Shown here one piece after another: positions 25,010 to 36,170 of a DNA stretch of 64,000 nt. A model generated the notes under the pieces. It was not told the origin of the DNA. It saw nothing but the letters and a program-made list of their open reading frames with translations, and made no database searches. This DNA is from Gnetum montanum (lineage: Eukaryota; Streptophyta; Gnetopsida; Gnetales; Gnetaceae). The position numbers and the translations under genes are program-made. Location of the stretch: the NCBI GenBank assembly GCA_015680685.1, contig MNCI01034785.1:1119519-1183518 (forward strand), given 5' to 3'. The number at the start of each line of letters is the position of its first letter. The first letter of the stretch is position 1.

Positions 25010-26050
25010 GTAAGAGCCCCTTCAGCTAAAACCATTGCCCACCAATATGGAATACACATTTCTTAAAAATGGAAAATCAGTGATTATTAACATGAAGCTT
25101 GCTCCTCAACAAAAAGAAAGACTGCTAAAAGTGATAAATAAATGATTGAAAGCCTTCACTTGGTCATATCCTGAATTAACTAGAATAGATCTAAGGATAT
25201 GCCAACATAGAATTTACACCAACCCCTCCATGAAGCCTCGAAGACAACCGTAGAGGTGATTGAACCCAAAGCTGAAGCAAGTAGTTAAGGAAGAAATTGA
25301 ATAGCTTCTAAAAGTTGGGTTCATCTACCCCATTACTAATAGTGAATGGGTTAGCCCCTTAGTTATAGTGCCCAAAAAGGGAGGAAAATGAAGGGTGTGC
25401 ATAGATTTCATGCTACTAAACATGGCAACATTCAAGGAACACTTTTCATTGCCATTCATTGACCAAGTTTTAGACACCATCACAAGGCATCGCTACTATA
25501 GTTTTCTAGATGGGTACAGTGGGTACAACCAAATACAAATAGCCCTAGAAGACTAAGCCAAGACTACGTTCACCAATCCTTTTGGAACATTTTCATACCA
25601 ATAGATGTTGTTTGGCTTGTGTAATGCCCCTACAATGTTTCAATGATTAGTTCTAAGAATATTCCAGTAGCAAATAGGAAATGGTGTGAAGGTCTTCATG
25701 GAAGACTTCTCCACCTACGGAGCAAACTTTGATTAAGCCTTGGACTGGTTTTAGCAAGTATTAAAATGATGTGTAGAAACCAATTTAAGGCTCAACTAGT
25801 AGAAAATCCATTTGATGGTCTAAGAAGGCATCGTACTAGGGCATAAAATTTTATGAATAGGGATAGAGGTAGACCTTGAAAAGATCAAAGTTATCCAAGG
25901 GATTACCCATCAACCAGAAACTGTAAAAGATATCTAGTCATTTCTTGGATACACTGGCTACTACAAAAGGTTATTGAGAACTTTTCAAAGGTTGCAAAAC
26001 CATTGGTTGAACTAACAAAAAAGGATGTACCTTTCTAATGGACTAGGGAA
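25010..26050 (+). pseudogene. Reverse transcriptase of element A, decayed
   Basis: RT motifs appear in order: VKEEIE-LLKVGFIYPI near 25280-25330, VIVPKKGGK and RVCIDF near 25365-25410, YSFLDGYSGYNQI near 25498-25536, FGLCNAPTMFQ near 25612-25645. The active site is FMED (25695-25706, in VFMEDFSTYG), where Athila-type elements have F/YMDD, so the first catalytic D is E. The connector FLGYTGYY is near 25943. Many TAG stops lie at former CAG or TGG codons. Confidence 0.85.
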
Positions 26051-26109
26051 TGTGAACTAGATTTCCAAACTTTAAAATAGAAGCTAGTAGAAACACCTAT
26101 CCTACAAGC

Positions 26110-26500
26110 TCCTAACTAGTCTAGGTCATTCCACATAATGACTGACACATCCAACTATGCTTTAGGAGCCATAATTACATAGTTAGATGATCAAAAATGT
26201 CCTTATTACATCCACTGTGTAAGTAGAAGTATCTCTAGTTCATAACTTAACTACACTATAATAGAGAAAGAATTAATGGCTGTAGCGTTTACACTAGAAA
26301 AATTTAGGCACTATGTCTTGGGCTATAAGGTATTTTTACACACATATCATAGTGCAATAAGGTTCATAATGAATAAACCAATAGTAAGCCCTCACATCAT
26401 ATGATGGCTTGTAATCTTACAAGAGTTTGATCTTACGATGATAGATCATAAAGGCATCAAGAATGTAGTTGCTAATCATTTATCTCGGTTGCAATGGGAT
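26110..26500 (+). pseudogene. RNase H of element A, decayed
   Basis: It begins at HIMTDTSNYALGAII (26130) with the first catalytic D. It continues through IEKELMAVAFTLEKFRHYVLG (26262-26325), with the catalytic E in EKELMA. It ends at a MIDHKGIKNVVANHLSRL stretch (26438-26491), which carries a VANHLSR end typical of Ty3/gypsy (usually VADALSR). A frameshift and stops occur near 26190-26260 and 26370-26400. Confidence 0.8.
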
Positions 26501-26699
26501 AGCAAAGAGGATGAGTATCTAATTTCTAGTTATTTCCCAGATGAACGTCTCTGTGTAGGTGCAGTGAATAATCAATCAACCATGAAGACAAACTTGTATA
26601 GTAGCATTCTCACCTATCTCTTTATACAACAAACACCACAAGGGTCTGACACTAAAAAGAAACAATAGTTTCTTCACTAAGCCAAGTATTTTATGGAAA

Positions 26700-27890
26700 T
26701 GAATGAGCAAATTTACAAAGTATGTCTTGATGGCTTGGTCTAATGGTGTGTTCCCGATGTAGATCAACTATGAGTTCTCCAAGACACTCATGAGGATCCT
26801 TGTGGGGGTCATTATGCTAGGAGACGAATAGCCATTAAGATCTTGCTTGTAGGATATTATTGACCTACATTGTTCTAAGATACCCATCATTTTGTCCAAT
26901 CTTGTGAGTGCTGCCAACGTGATGGGGAGATGACTACTAGAATGGAGGATCTAAAATAATGGATTCAACCTTTAGAACCCTTCGACATTTGGGGAATTGA
27001 TTTTATGGGGCCGATCACACCAATGTCTAATGAAAAAGCTTATATTATTGTTGTCGTTGATTACCTCATAAAATGGGTAGAAGTAGCTGCTGTTAAGGAT
27101 TGTACATCATCTACAGCTACATGATTTGTTCAACAAAAAATTATAAATAGCTTTGGTATGCCTCATGCACTTATTTCAGATAATGGTACATACTTCACAG
27201 GTGCAACTTTTCGAAAATTAATGTAACACTTAGGGGTTGAGCACAAACTGACTACACCATATCACCCCCAAGCGAACAGTCAAGCCAAAGTCACCAACAA
27301 AAATATTACAAAGATATTGACAAGAATAATTAGCAAGTTTAGGAAAGACTAGAGCACTAAATTGAACAATGCTCTTTGGGCATACTACTCCACATGGAAA
27401 CTCCCTATATGCTACTCTCCCTATGAGTTAGTGTATGGTAAATTACCAATGCTTCCCATTCAAACTGAGCTCTGTACACTATCCATGGCATGTGATCTCA
27501 ACCTTAACCTCAATCTAGCATAAAAACAATGGTTGATAAGCCTTAACTTGCTAAATGAGAACCGATTGGCCACCTTGTCATCTAATGAATTTCACAAGCC
27601 TTCAATAAATAACGTCATGACCTAAGAATTAGGAAAGTTAAATATCAACTAGGAGATAAGGTTCTCTACTAGAATGCCACACATGTGCCACAATGTACCA
27701 AATTTCAAATGCTATGGAAAGGACCTTATGTCATTCATGAAACTTTTCCTTCAGAGGCCATGATGATATACAAACCTGAGAGCCCGAATAAGAAACTATT
27801 GATCAACATTCAACAAACCAAACCTTTCCATGGGCTTAGAATAGGTAGTACTCATACTACCTCTATTGGTGGACAACCTTGCTCACTATT
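26700..27890 (+). pseudogene. Integrase of element A, decayed
   Basis: The zinc finger is nearly intact: THEDPCGGHYA (two H) near 26785-26820 and SCECCQRDG (two C) near 26903-26930. The core has GIDFMGP (first D) near 26993, ISDNGTYF (second D) near 27175, and SQAKVTNK, where codon 27297-27299 is AAA (K) in place of the third catalytic E (E-to-K). The C-terminal part includes the YSPYELVYGK stretch (near 27415) and an LLWKGPYVI-like stretch (near 27712). The open frame at 27685-27951 is its tail. Confidence 0.85.
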
Positions 27891-29829
27891 TTGGATCCCC
27901 TCCTTCCAACTCAGTCGTGGGGGAGATGGCGACCTATGCCAACCATTCTAGGCCCTTAGCCCTTTTTGTATTTTTTGTTTTACGCATTGCTTCAATCTTT
28001 TCTATTTCTTTTTTACACCATGATTCACATTTTTACTATTTCTTTGTTTGGTTGATTTACTTTCATTCGTCATACAATAAGTGCTCCTGATGGTGGATTG
28101 AATTATATACTATTGATTGCTAATGTTTTGTTTTTACCTCTGAATTATGATGCTGATATGATATGCTTCTTTTGATAAAATAGGCAATGAGTCCATGTCA
28201 TCCATTCATCCATTCAAATCTATGGTCTTCCTTGGCTTGGAATTGTACAATCCTTTTTTTCAAATCAACTTCTTAATAAATTTGTAACTTGGTATTTTTC
28301 AAAGGAAGGACTCAATGGTTGAAAAGGGTGTGACTTCAAGGGCATTCGATGCATTTTTCCTGGCCATTCTCTTGGGTCCTTGGATGCTTTTTCTTGGGTT
28401 TTCCACCATTCTGCCATCAATCAAATATTAGGAAGTTGAGTGAATAACAATAATTCTTTGCATGTATTGGTTCTCACATAGAAAAGAGAGAGAGAGAAAG
28501 AGAGAAAAGTGGGAATTCAAAGCACACCCCATAGACATAATAAAGCAATATGGGCTACAAGAACTGGTTATGGCACTGGAAAGACATGTTACCCATGCCT
28601 GAAGGTTTCCTCTAACTAAGGCCCTTTCTCACTTCCTACTTCTCCATCTTGCTCTCCTTGGGATGATGGTGAATCTTTTTTCAGTCATTCTTGTTGCTTT
28701 AAGAGGATGGATTGGCCAAGTGTATTGATGTGAGGTCACTAAGTGTGGTTGGTTTGAGTCTAGATTTGGAATGAGTTTTACTCATTCACATTAACCATGA
28801 CATATGCAAGGGACTTTACACAACCTTGCTCATGGGATTCCATTCCATTTCTACTCTCCATCTTTCTTTCCATTTTCCACCTCATTGCCAATTTTATGAT
28901 TAGTCCATATCTTGGTTGATGTACTATTTTTCCTTAGTAAATTCTTGTGGGTAAGTTCTTTAACTCTTGCTTCCAAATGACATTCCTAGAGCTTACAAAC
29001 TTTTTTGTTTGTGGATTTCTTAGGGCATAAAGGCCATGAGCCTATTTTAGGGAGGACCCACTGGCATTCCTTTTTGGTGCAATTGTTAAGTTCTTTTCCT
29101 TAAACATTCTCTACAATCAACCATTTCTCATTTCATCCCCATCTTTAACATCCACTTTATTGGTGTTTTCATTGTTATTTTTCCCAAATTTATTGTTCCT
29201 TATATTTTTCCATCTTATTGCTACTGGAGGTTTACTCTTACTAGTAGGGGCTCTATCACAAATTTTTCAATTTCTCCATTCTACTACTTGACTAACCCCT
29301 ACACCTTGGGTAGTTATCAGTAATAAACCTCTAACCCAATTCCTGCCATAACCACAACCCAGATAATGCACTTTATATCAAGGCAAGGTATCAATTGCAT
29401 TATGGCTTACTTATCCTTTCTCATTCATGACTATGTTGTATGTGTAGATGGCAATTACATGAACTATGGATTGGAATAGGAGGAAGCACTCGAGATGGAC
29501 TAGAGCTGGAACATTTACGCCAGGAACAAGTCTGGTCGCATGGATATGGATAAACAATGGAGGGTGCAATCTCATCATTGGCAGCAACATGCCTCATTTT
29601 GTTTTCTCCCTCTTTCTCTTCAAGTTATCAAGTGAAGGTCTAGATGTCATCCATGTACAGTGTTCACCACAAAGGGTGTAAATACCAATGTTGTAATATG
29701 TTTGTTGATCTATTCACTGGGCACTTTGAGTATGTTATTCCCTGTTGCTGTTAGTTCTCATTTAGTCAATAATCCCATACCTTCCCAATATTTTTTAAGG
29801 AACTCAAGGACAAGTTTTCATTCAATCAT
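27891..29829 (+). other. 3' non-coding region of element A
   Basis: A T-rich start (27960-28080) resembles 47820-48060 in B. The stretch 28600-29110 matches B at 48640-49130, with 'ggccctttctcacttcctac' in both. B then has the extra reading frame, whereas A has only about 0.7 kb of unmatched sequence with one short open frame (29466-29681) that I do not recognise. Confidence 0.5.
28483..28507. repeat. GA microsatellite
   Basis: A run of GA with one interruption, in the 3' region of element A. Confidence 0.8.
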
Positions 29830-29836
29830 GGGGGTA
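29830..29836 (+). other. Polypurine tract of element A
   Basis: GGGGGTA directly before the 3' LTR. Element B has GGAGGTA at the matching place (52924-52930 region). Confidence 0.55.
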
Positions 29837-30693
29837 AAATGAGCCTTGATATCATGGCCTTCCATGCAATATCACATATGCGATATCATGGCTTGCCTCA
29901 TTGCCTATAAATAAGAGGTGAGTTCACTTAGTTTGCATAGTTAGCCTTAGTCCCTTACCCAAAATTTTGCCTTTTCTCCCTCTTAGAGTTAGAATTATTT
30001 TTGTGTGCCCATAGTAAGAGTCATAAAGTGAACATATCTTTATTTAAGCATTGTGTACCTAAGCACATCTTGTGTATGGAAATAAAGAAAAACTTTTTGA
30101 TAAACCTTATAGCATTTAGAATAGATTAATTAATGTTAATTACTGTTACTTAATGCTTTCCTTAGTTAATGAATGATTCTCTCTCATCCTACAACTCTCC
30201 TAAGTAAGCACACACAATACGATCACTTCAAGCATGCATGTAACACTTGGTAACCCAGTAACAATTAGCATTTGGTAATCCTAGTAGTGTTGCACTGGTT
30301 CAGGATGTGTACAGAAAGTGAGAATAGATACTGATGTTAGAATCAGTTAGAGCCTAGTTAATAAGTAGTCAAATTAAATTAGTTACTTAGTTGTAGGGTT
30401 ATAAAAACACTATTAGTAGAGTTGTCCTGCTACTTGGTAATCAAAAACTATACAACTCTCCTCCATTATTAGTAGCAGGACATAAAAACATAAAAAAATT
30501 ATAAAAATCATATGCCTTAAGTTTCCTTAACCACACAATTGTGACATACAAGTAAGCTTGGGAAGACACTGATTGATCAACCCATTCTTGTTCCACAAAG
30601 GTGCATAAGCACTTAGTCCTTAGAATTTGACTAGATCATGCATGGATGATTGTATTCATATGGTTGAGTGTAGGGATACCTCACCACTCATTA
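29837..30693 (+). repeat. 3' LTR of element A
   Basis: 857 bp. It starts at the TGAGCC-equivalent (first three bases changed to AAA) and ends CTCATTA. TATA is at 29906-29913. It is alignable with the 5' LTR over its whole length, apart from about 70 bp near 30386-30465 that the 5' copy lacks. Confidence 0.9.
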
Positions 30694-30698
30694 GCTAG
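30694..30698. repeat. Target site duplication, right of element A
   Basis: GCTAG, identical to 20739-20743. Confidence 0.9.
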
Positions 30699-30800
30699 TT
30701 CTCACAGATTTAATTTTTTTACATAAAATTTCTGTAATTTTTATGTGTATTTCCACTATGAGACTGCCATTGGTGCTAATAGGCTACTTAGTTTTGTCTA

Positions 30801-30828
30801 TTACATATATATATATATATATATGTAA
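30801..30828. repeat. AT microsatellite forming a palindrome
   Basis: (AT)10 flanked by TTAC...GTAA, so the whole 28 bases are self-complementary. It lies in the short spacer (30699-30929) between element A and the antisense gene. Confidence 0.8.
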
Positions 30829-30929
30829 ACTATCCATAATTTGGGTTTTGGATTTTTATTTTTTTACTTTGGTATTTGGTTATGTTGATTTAGTATGATA
30901 ACATTGACATTATATTTGTTTTTTTTCTT

Positions 30930-33180
30930 GTTAAGAGTTGTTGAATTTGGCTTATCGCTACATAAGATTATAATGATCATCATTTGGTTGTGCAAGACCT
31001 TTTTGAAGTCCATCTTGGTGATGGTTGAGTTGGTTGGCCTATTATGCTACATCCATATACCAAAACCTAATACTCCACCTTTTGATATGATCTTGGATCA
31101 TGGTTCCCTCTAGTTTAGGTGAGAGACCAAGGAGTTTTGAGTCTTTTTACTTTAGAACTTCAGTGTAATCATATGATCACAATTAGCATGAGGCACTATA
31201 ACTATCATTACAAAGACCCTATTACCCCATTCTACTAGCCTTATCATCAAGTTCATAGTTGACAACCCTAATGCTTGTATGGAAGGTGATCATTATGATG
31301 GCATGTACATCATAGGCACACCTAAGTTGTCCAGAATTTGGGATATGCCTAAGTTTATTTAGTACAATGCCAACAATACATTAATGATAGGTCACCATGT
31401 TCACACCTTATTTCAAAATCCTCCTAACACTTTCTATAGCTTGGAAGGATAAGTGTAATTCTAAGTTTTTTGGTTAATCTTTTATTTTCACTAGGCAACC
31501 TAGGTTTAACATATTTTTTTTGGACTTAAATGCTTATAGGTTTAGGGTAGATGACCAAGGGTTGATCAAGAGTGATCAAACCTTACCCTTGTCCCACATA
31601 ACACTAGAGGTCTTTGTCAAAAGCCAAGTAGTGAGGCTCACACTCATGGAGCAACTAAAGGATGACTTTGGTAGGTGTACCTCACACTACTCCTAGGCCT
31701 ACTATAGCTTCTTAGCTAATAGGATAGCTCATAGTCGATGGGGTCATCTAGATTTGGGCACATAGACAATTATACACCTTAGGGTCCCCACTTTACCTTC
31801 ATAAAGTGAGCAAAGTTAGAATTTTTATTTAATTATTTTATTTTTTTATACAATTTCAATGTTTTCTAGTTATGTAGTAATTTGGTTATCTAGGATCTAA
31901 TTATTTGATTAGTTCTATCAATGTGGCTACAAGTTTTATTTTAATTTTTTATGTTTGTTATTCCTTGTTTTTGTATGATGTGCCTATGCCAAAGCTACTA
32001 GGCTATTTTCATTGTGTTGTAGGGGCTATGCCAACATCCAGTATTTCCATTATCACTTTAGGACATGCTAAGGAGACATGTATCCTCAAGTTTGGTCAGT
32101 GGATATAGCACAACATTAGTTGGGTAGCCAAGCACCTAGAGACATCCAAGTGATGATTGCCAGTGCAGGTTTGCTTGATTTAATTATGGCTCCTAGCCCA
32201 ATCATACCTATCCCAAAGGTAATGTCATTAACTCCTTTGACAAAGAGGTAAAGAAATTCATCACTCATATTCATAGTGTGCCTATCTCTTTGGCTATCAA
32301 TGAATCTACCTTCAATGATCTCTTTGGCATCCCTAATGTCATTAACTCCTTTAACAAAGAAGTAAAGAAATTCATCACTCATATTCATAGTGTGCCTATC
32401 ACTTTGGCTATCAATGAATCTACCTTCAGTGATCTCTTTGGCATCCCTTGTAAGGGCATGGAGGTTGCTAACACAATAAGGAAAGAGGTGAGTCATAGGG
32501 GTGAGGTGGAAGAATGGCTAAAAATTCATCGTGATCATGCTAAGTTACCTCTAGACTAATGCCAAGTTGTAGGGGTTAATGAGATAGATCCGTTATTTTG
32601 GTCATGATAATTCCCCACATTGTTATCATAGAAGAAGATCCTAGGAGTTTATAGGATGGATCATAAAGAAGATTCTTACCAAGGGTTCTCAATTCAACTA
32701 GGCTGCTCACTTGGCTTCCGAGCTATGAGAAGAGATCTTGAAACTCTAGAACAACCTTGATACAATATTCCATATGCATTTTAAATTTTTTGTGGCATAT
32801 CTAAGAAGGTTTATGAAGTTCTTAGTGATGAAGAAGGATGGAATATGGATAATTCATGATGCATCCTAATTCTCTAAACCTTGGATGAAACACATTGTTC
32901 CAACCATGTGAGTTTAGAACCCACTAGTGGAGGATGTTGGGAAATTATTGTCTATTACCACCAAGCCCTTTAGTGGTATGCATTGCCCTTTCCAGCACAA
33001 TATGGGGGTTGAACCCCAAGTTGTCCATGGAAGCACCAAGAAGGACAAGGAATTATGTTTAGAGTCTAATGATGTAGCTAGAGTAAACTTGAAGAGGCCT
33101 ATGGTGGAGGAGACAACACTAGTAGTTGAGAAACTTACCCTAAAGAAACTCTTCATTAGACTTGGCTAGGCATAGCATGT
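30930..33180 (+). pseudogene. Antisense multi-exon extra gene (aORF), copy F, of element E
   Basis: Same gene family as 2250-4250 (-). Block 1 (about 30930-31452) has CKTFLKSILVMVELVGLL (near 30990), NACMEGDHYDGMYIIG (near 31270) and HTLFQNPPNTF (near 31407). A short T-rich GT...AG gap follows (about 31453-31530). Block 2 has YRFRVDDQGLIKSDQT (from about 31538), an EQLKDDFG stretch and ANRIAHSRWG (about 31720). A second intron-like gap ends at AG 32060-32061, the same place as in copy G. Block 3 (from 32062) contains MAPSPIIPIPK (32188), a DLFGIP domain duplicated in tandem, and a VSHRGEVEEWL stretch. A conserved tail lies at 32914-33170. It runs opposite to E's pol. I do not recognise a known enzyme. 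The domain could be tested against PF04195 and plant mobile domain families. Confidence 0.62.
32222..32449 (+). repeat. In-frame tandem duplication, 114 bp x 2, inside the extra gene
   Basis: Copies start at 32222 and 32336, each 38 codons, with only a few differences. Each encodes KKFITHIHSVPI followed by a LAINESTF-NDLFGIP type block. Copy G at 2724-3059 has a single copy. Confidence 0.92.
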
Positions 33181-33369
33181 CATTATAGGTATGTTCTGTT
33201 TGCATATTTTTTTAAGTTATTTTACATCTATGTTTTATATTATATGGTCATGTTGTTATTTTTTTTAGATAAAATATGCTAACTTGTTATATGTTTTGTC
33301 TTCGTTGTTCTTGTAGGTAAACAACAAGAATGAGTAGCTTACGTAGTAGTGTATCACCTAGAAAATTTG

Positions 33370-35204
33370 GTCGATGGAAGAATCAAGAATCCTAGGTGGC
33401 AACAGCATAACCTTGCATTCCAAGGACCTCTACGAATTAGGATCCAAGGTACCCTAGATGATTTGGTCGATCACCCAAGGACTTAGAAAATTTAAATAAG
33501 GATGAAAATAGAAATGGAATTGCAGTTTTGAACATAAATAAATAAACATAGAATTAAACTTGAAACTAAATCTACATTACAAGTGAACTAAAAACTTTAT
33601 TGAATGAAAGTGTAAATTTTATTGAGTTGGCTTGGATGTAGCTTGAAGCCCGTTGGAGTTGGCAAGTTGTGTTCTATAGTTGAACTCCACAATCCATATA
33701 CTTCCCAACACCCATAATTGAAAGTCTCTTGCTGATTTTTTTCCTAGGTCTACAACTTTGGGTGGAAATGGTGTGAACAATTGTGTTTGACTTTTGTAGC
33801 AATCGGACTCTATTGAGAGTCTCTAGTGCTCAAGTAGATGTCAATTACTTTCAAAAGTCTTACAAATGTCAAAATGGGTGTGAAATGCTCAAGGTTGCAA
33901 AGGTTCAGAATAAGAAAAGATGTTTTAGAGCCTTGATAATGTGTTTGAGTTTGGCTTTTATAGATTTTAGGTTGTTGATTTTGGGCTGCAAATTTCTACT
34001 ATTATTACTAATAGATTAGTGTCTATTTGCAAGTGTGACGACTATGATTTCCAGTGTAGTTGACCATTTATGGCAAGCTTTGATGCACCAAGATCATCAA
34101 AATCCATCCGCATACTAAAAATATTAAATGGACTTTTGTTACTATGTTGGCCTTCACCTCAAATATGCTGGCCTTGGAGGACTATGCTAGCATTTGTTAG
34201 AATCTGCTGGAATGTGGTGACTATGCTGGCCATACTATAGCTACTAGAAATCAATGATGACTATGCTTGCCATGTTGCCACTACTAGAAAATGTCATGAC
34301 TACTCTAGCAATTGCTAGGAAAATGGAAAACCCAACAACTACAACACTAGATGTATGCATCTACGCTAGGTTTTGTGGTGACTACACTTAATTTTGCTAG
34401 AAAAATGAAAATCCAACATCATCTACATTGGGGGTAGGTGGTTCCAGTGTAGTTGAGGCTATATGTCCACAAAAACCCATCAAAATGCCAAATTTGCTAA
34501 TCTCCAAGGCATTTTAAGCCTTCCCAAGCCCATATATAGACATAACATTACTTTTCCCACTTGGAAAGTGGCATAGTAACAACTTATGAGGCATTTTTCA
34601 GCCTCAAAAAGTTAAAGTATGTAAGATTGAAGCTCATGGGCAACCAACCTTACATCTACAATACAATCTTGCCTTAAGTTGGGTGGTGAAGATTACAAGT
34701 TACAACATGTATTTTCTTGGTGGTATTTCATTGGTTCCTCTTTGTTGATGTTTGGAGGATTGACTCAAGATACATCAACAAAGAATACAAAACACTATGA
34801 GCCCATCACCAACATTTCCTTTCCATGCTTGATCCTATAGTGTCAAACCATGCAAAAGAGTTCTTATGATAATGGGATAAGGTTATGATGATGTAGAAAA
34901 ATTTGCAAGTTATATTTGTTGCACAAAGAAATGGTCATGAGGATTAACAATGAGTTCTGTAGATTAACATGATGGCTACAATATGGCAATGATATGTTGA
35001 ATAATCAATAAGGTCTTTGTGCTTTATTATCTGAAGTGTTGGCCACTTAGCAATGTTTTTGAGGAACCAACACCTCACGCCAAGGTTTCTTTCACAATTA
35101 CACTCCTCAATTTGCATGCTCCTAGCCATTGGTTTATCTTTTGGTTCTTATTATCCTTTTGTCTTCTTGGCAATTTTCTTCTCTCTTTTTTTTTCTTTTT
35201 TTTC
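33370..35204 (-). repeat. LTR-like block, 5' end of element E
   Basis: Matches the reverse complement of 13190-15195 across its length, ending at the assembly gap after a T-rich run. In the direction of E's pol it is the 5' LTR, directly upstream of the antisense gene. Near 34140-34330 it has at least four phrases like 'gactatgctggccat', close to the 190-bp array core. The open frame at 33783-34019 is not supported as a gene. Confidence 0.6.
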
Positions 35205-35667
35205 NNNNNNNNNNNNNNNNNNNNNNNNNNNNNNNNNNNNNNNNNNNNNNNNNNNNNNNNNNNNNNNNNNNNNNNNNNNNNNNNNNNNNNNNNNNNNNNN
35301 NNNNNNNNNNNNNNNNNNNNNNNNNNNNNNNNNNNNNNNNNNNNNNNNNNNNNNNNNNNNNNNNNNNNNNNNNNNNNNNNNNNNNNNNNNNNNNNNNNNN
35401 NNNNNNNNNNNNNNNNNNNNNNNNNNNNNNNNNNNNNNNNNNNNNNNNNNNNNNNNNNNNNNNNNNNNNNNNNNNNNNNNNNNNNNNNNNNNNNNNNNNN
35501 NNNNNNNNNNNNNNNNNNNNNNNNNNNNNNNNNNNNNNNNNNNNNNNNNNNNNNNNNNNNNNNNNNNNNNNNNNNNNNNNNNNNNNNNNNNNNNNNNNNN
35601 NNNNNNNNNNNNNNNNNNNNNNNNNNNNNNNNNNNNNNNNNNNNNNNNNNNNNNNNNNNNNNNNNNN
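35205..35667. other. Assembly gap, 463 N
   Basis: It follows a poly-T/pyrimidine run. Reading frames drawn through it are meaningless. Confidence 1.
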
Positions 35668-35769
35668 CTTTCTTGTTCTAGACCATAGGACTCATCAAAA
35701 TTGGTCATTCCTCCCTACCTATCAACAATAATAGACAACACTACAAGAAAACACATGAGTGTTAGATGT
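35668..35769. other. Unplaced stretch after the gap
   Basis: About 100 bases between the gap and fragment H. It may be the outer end of element E's LTR. I see nothing else in it. Confidence 0.3.
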
Positions 35770-36170
35770 AATTAGGACTATGTGATGGCTTTGATGTTAT
35801 CTTGGAGGACTTTTGGTGATGTCTTAAGCTTGCTAAGGTTTCAATGAGGAACTTATTTTTAGGGTTTTCTCCTCACCACTATGTGTCATAATAGGAACTT
35901 CAAATAGAAAGTCTTGGGTAATGTCCCTAGCCTCAAGGTTAAGAGTTTTAACTAGGTTTTTAGGCCATTCTAAAGGTTTCTATATTGAGGCTATGTGGTC
36001 AACAAAACTCTCAAGCTCAAGTTCTAGGTAATTAAGGTCAATAAATCATTCAACATTGCCATGAGGTCCACTTAGGTTCAATGGTAAACTAATTTGCTTC
36101 AAGGTGTCCATACTCCACTCTTGCATATATACCATAATCACATTAAGTGGCACCTAGCTAAAATGAGTAA
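35770..36170 (-). pseudogene. Fragment H: N-terminal pol linker of a third Tat-like copy
   Basis: On the minus strand it matches element D at about 9130-9500, including 'tgaacctaagtggacctcat', 'cctattatgacacatagtgg' and 'aagacatcaccaa'. It stops before the RT core, at the boundary with element E's LTR-like end. It encodes no catalytic motif and has several stops. Confidence 0.7.

Larger units (their letters stand above)
20744..30693 (+). mobile_element. Element A: Tat/Athila-type Ty3/gypsy LTR retrotransposon, 9.95 kb, decayed
   Basis: A complete but dead element with two LTRs (20744-21530, 29837-30693), a tRNA-Asp-like primer site and a purine tract. The order is gag, protease, RT, RNase H, integrase, all on the plus strand. 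Both ends are fixed by a perfect 5-bp target duplication (GCTAG). LTR ends are TGATGA...TCA(T/C)(T/C)A. It lies in the spacer of the older element E. Frame breaks are frequent in every domain. Its closest relative here is element B, which shares the gene order, the LTR layout and the gag linker. After integrase, A has only about 1.9 kb of non-coding DNA where B has an extra 3-kb reading frame. Confidence 0.92.

Noticed and set aside
29466-29681. 71-residue frame in element A's 3' region as a remnant of B's extra gene
   Set aside because: I find no similarity to the B extra frame. It could be other captured sequence, but nothing supports a gene.
32116-32496. 126-residue minus-strand frame with an internal repeat
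   Set aside because: The shared amino-acid similarity with copy G is on the plus strand. The minus frame is a shadow, and its repeat is the 114-bp duplication.
13250-35204. A giant 1.8-kb terminal inverted repeat DNA transposon (13.2-15.2 kb versus 33.4-35.2 kb)
   Set aside because: In the direction of each nearby pol the two blocks are direct LTRs of two oppositely oriented elements. No transposase is seen.
35019-35731. Four long reading frames (185-220 residues) spanning 35019-35731
   Set aside because: They run through the 463-base N gap and contain almost only unknown residues.
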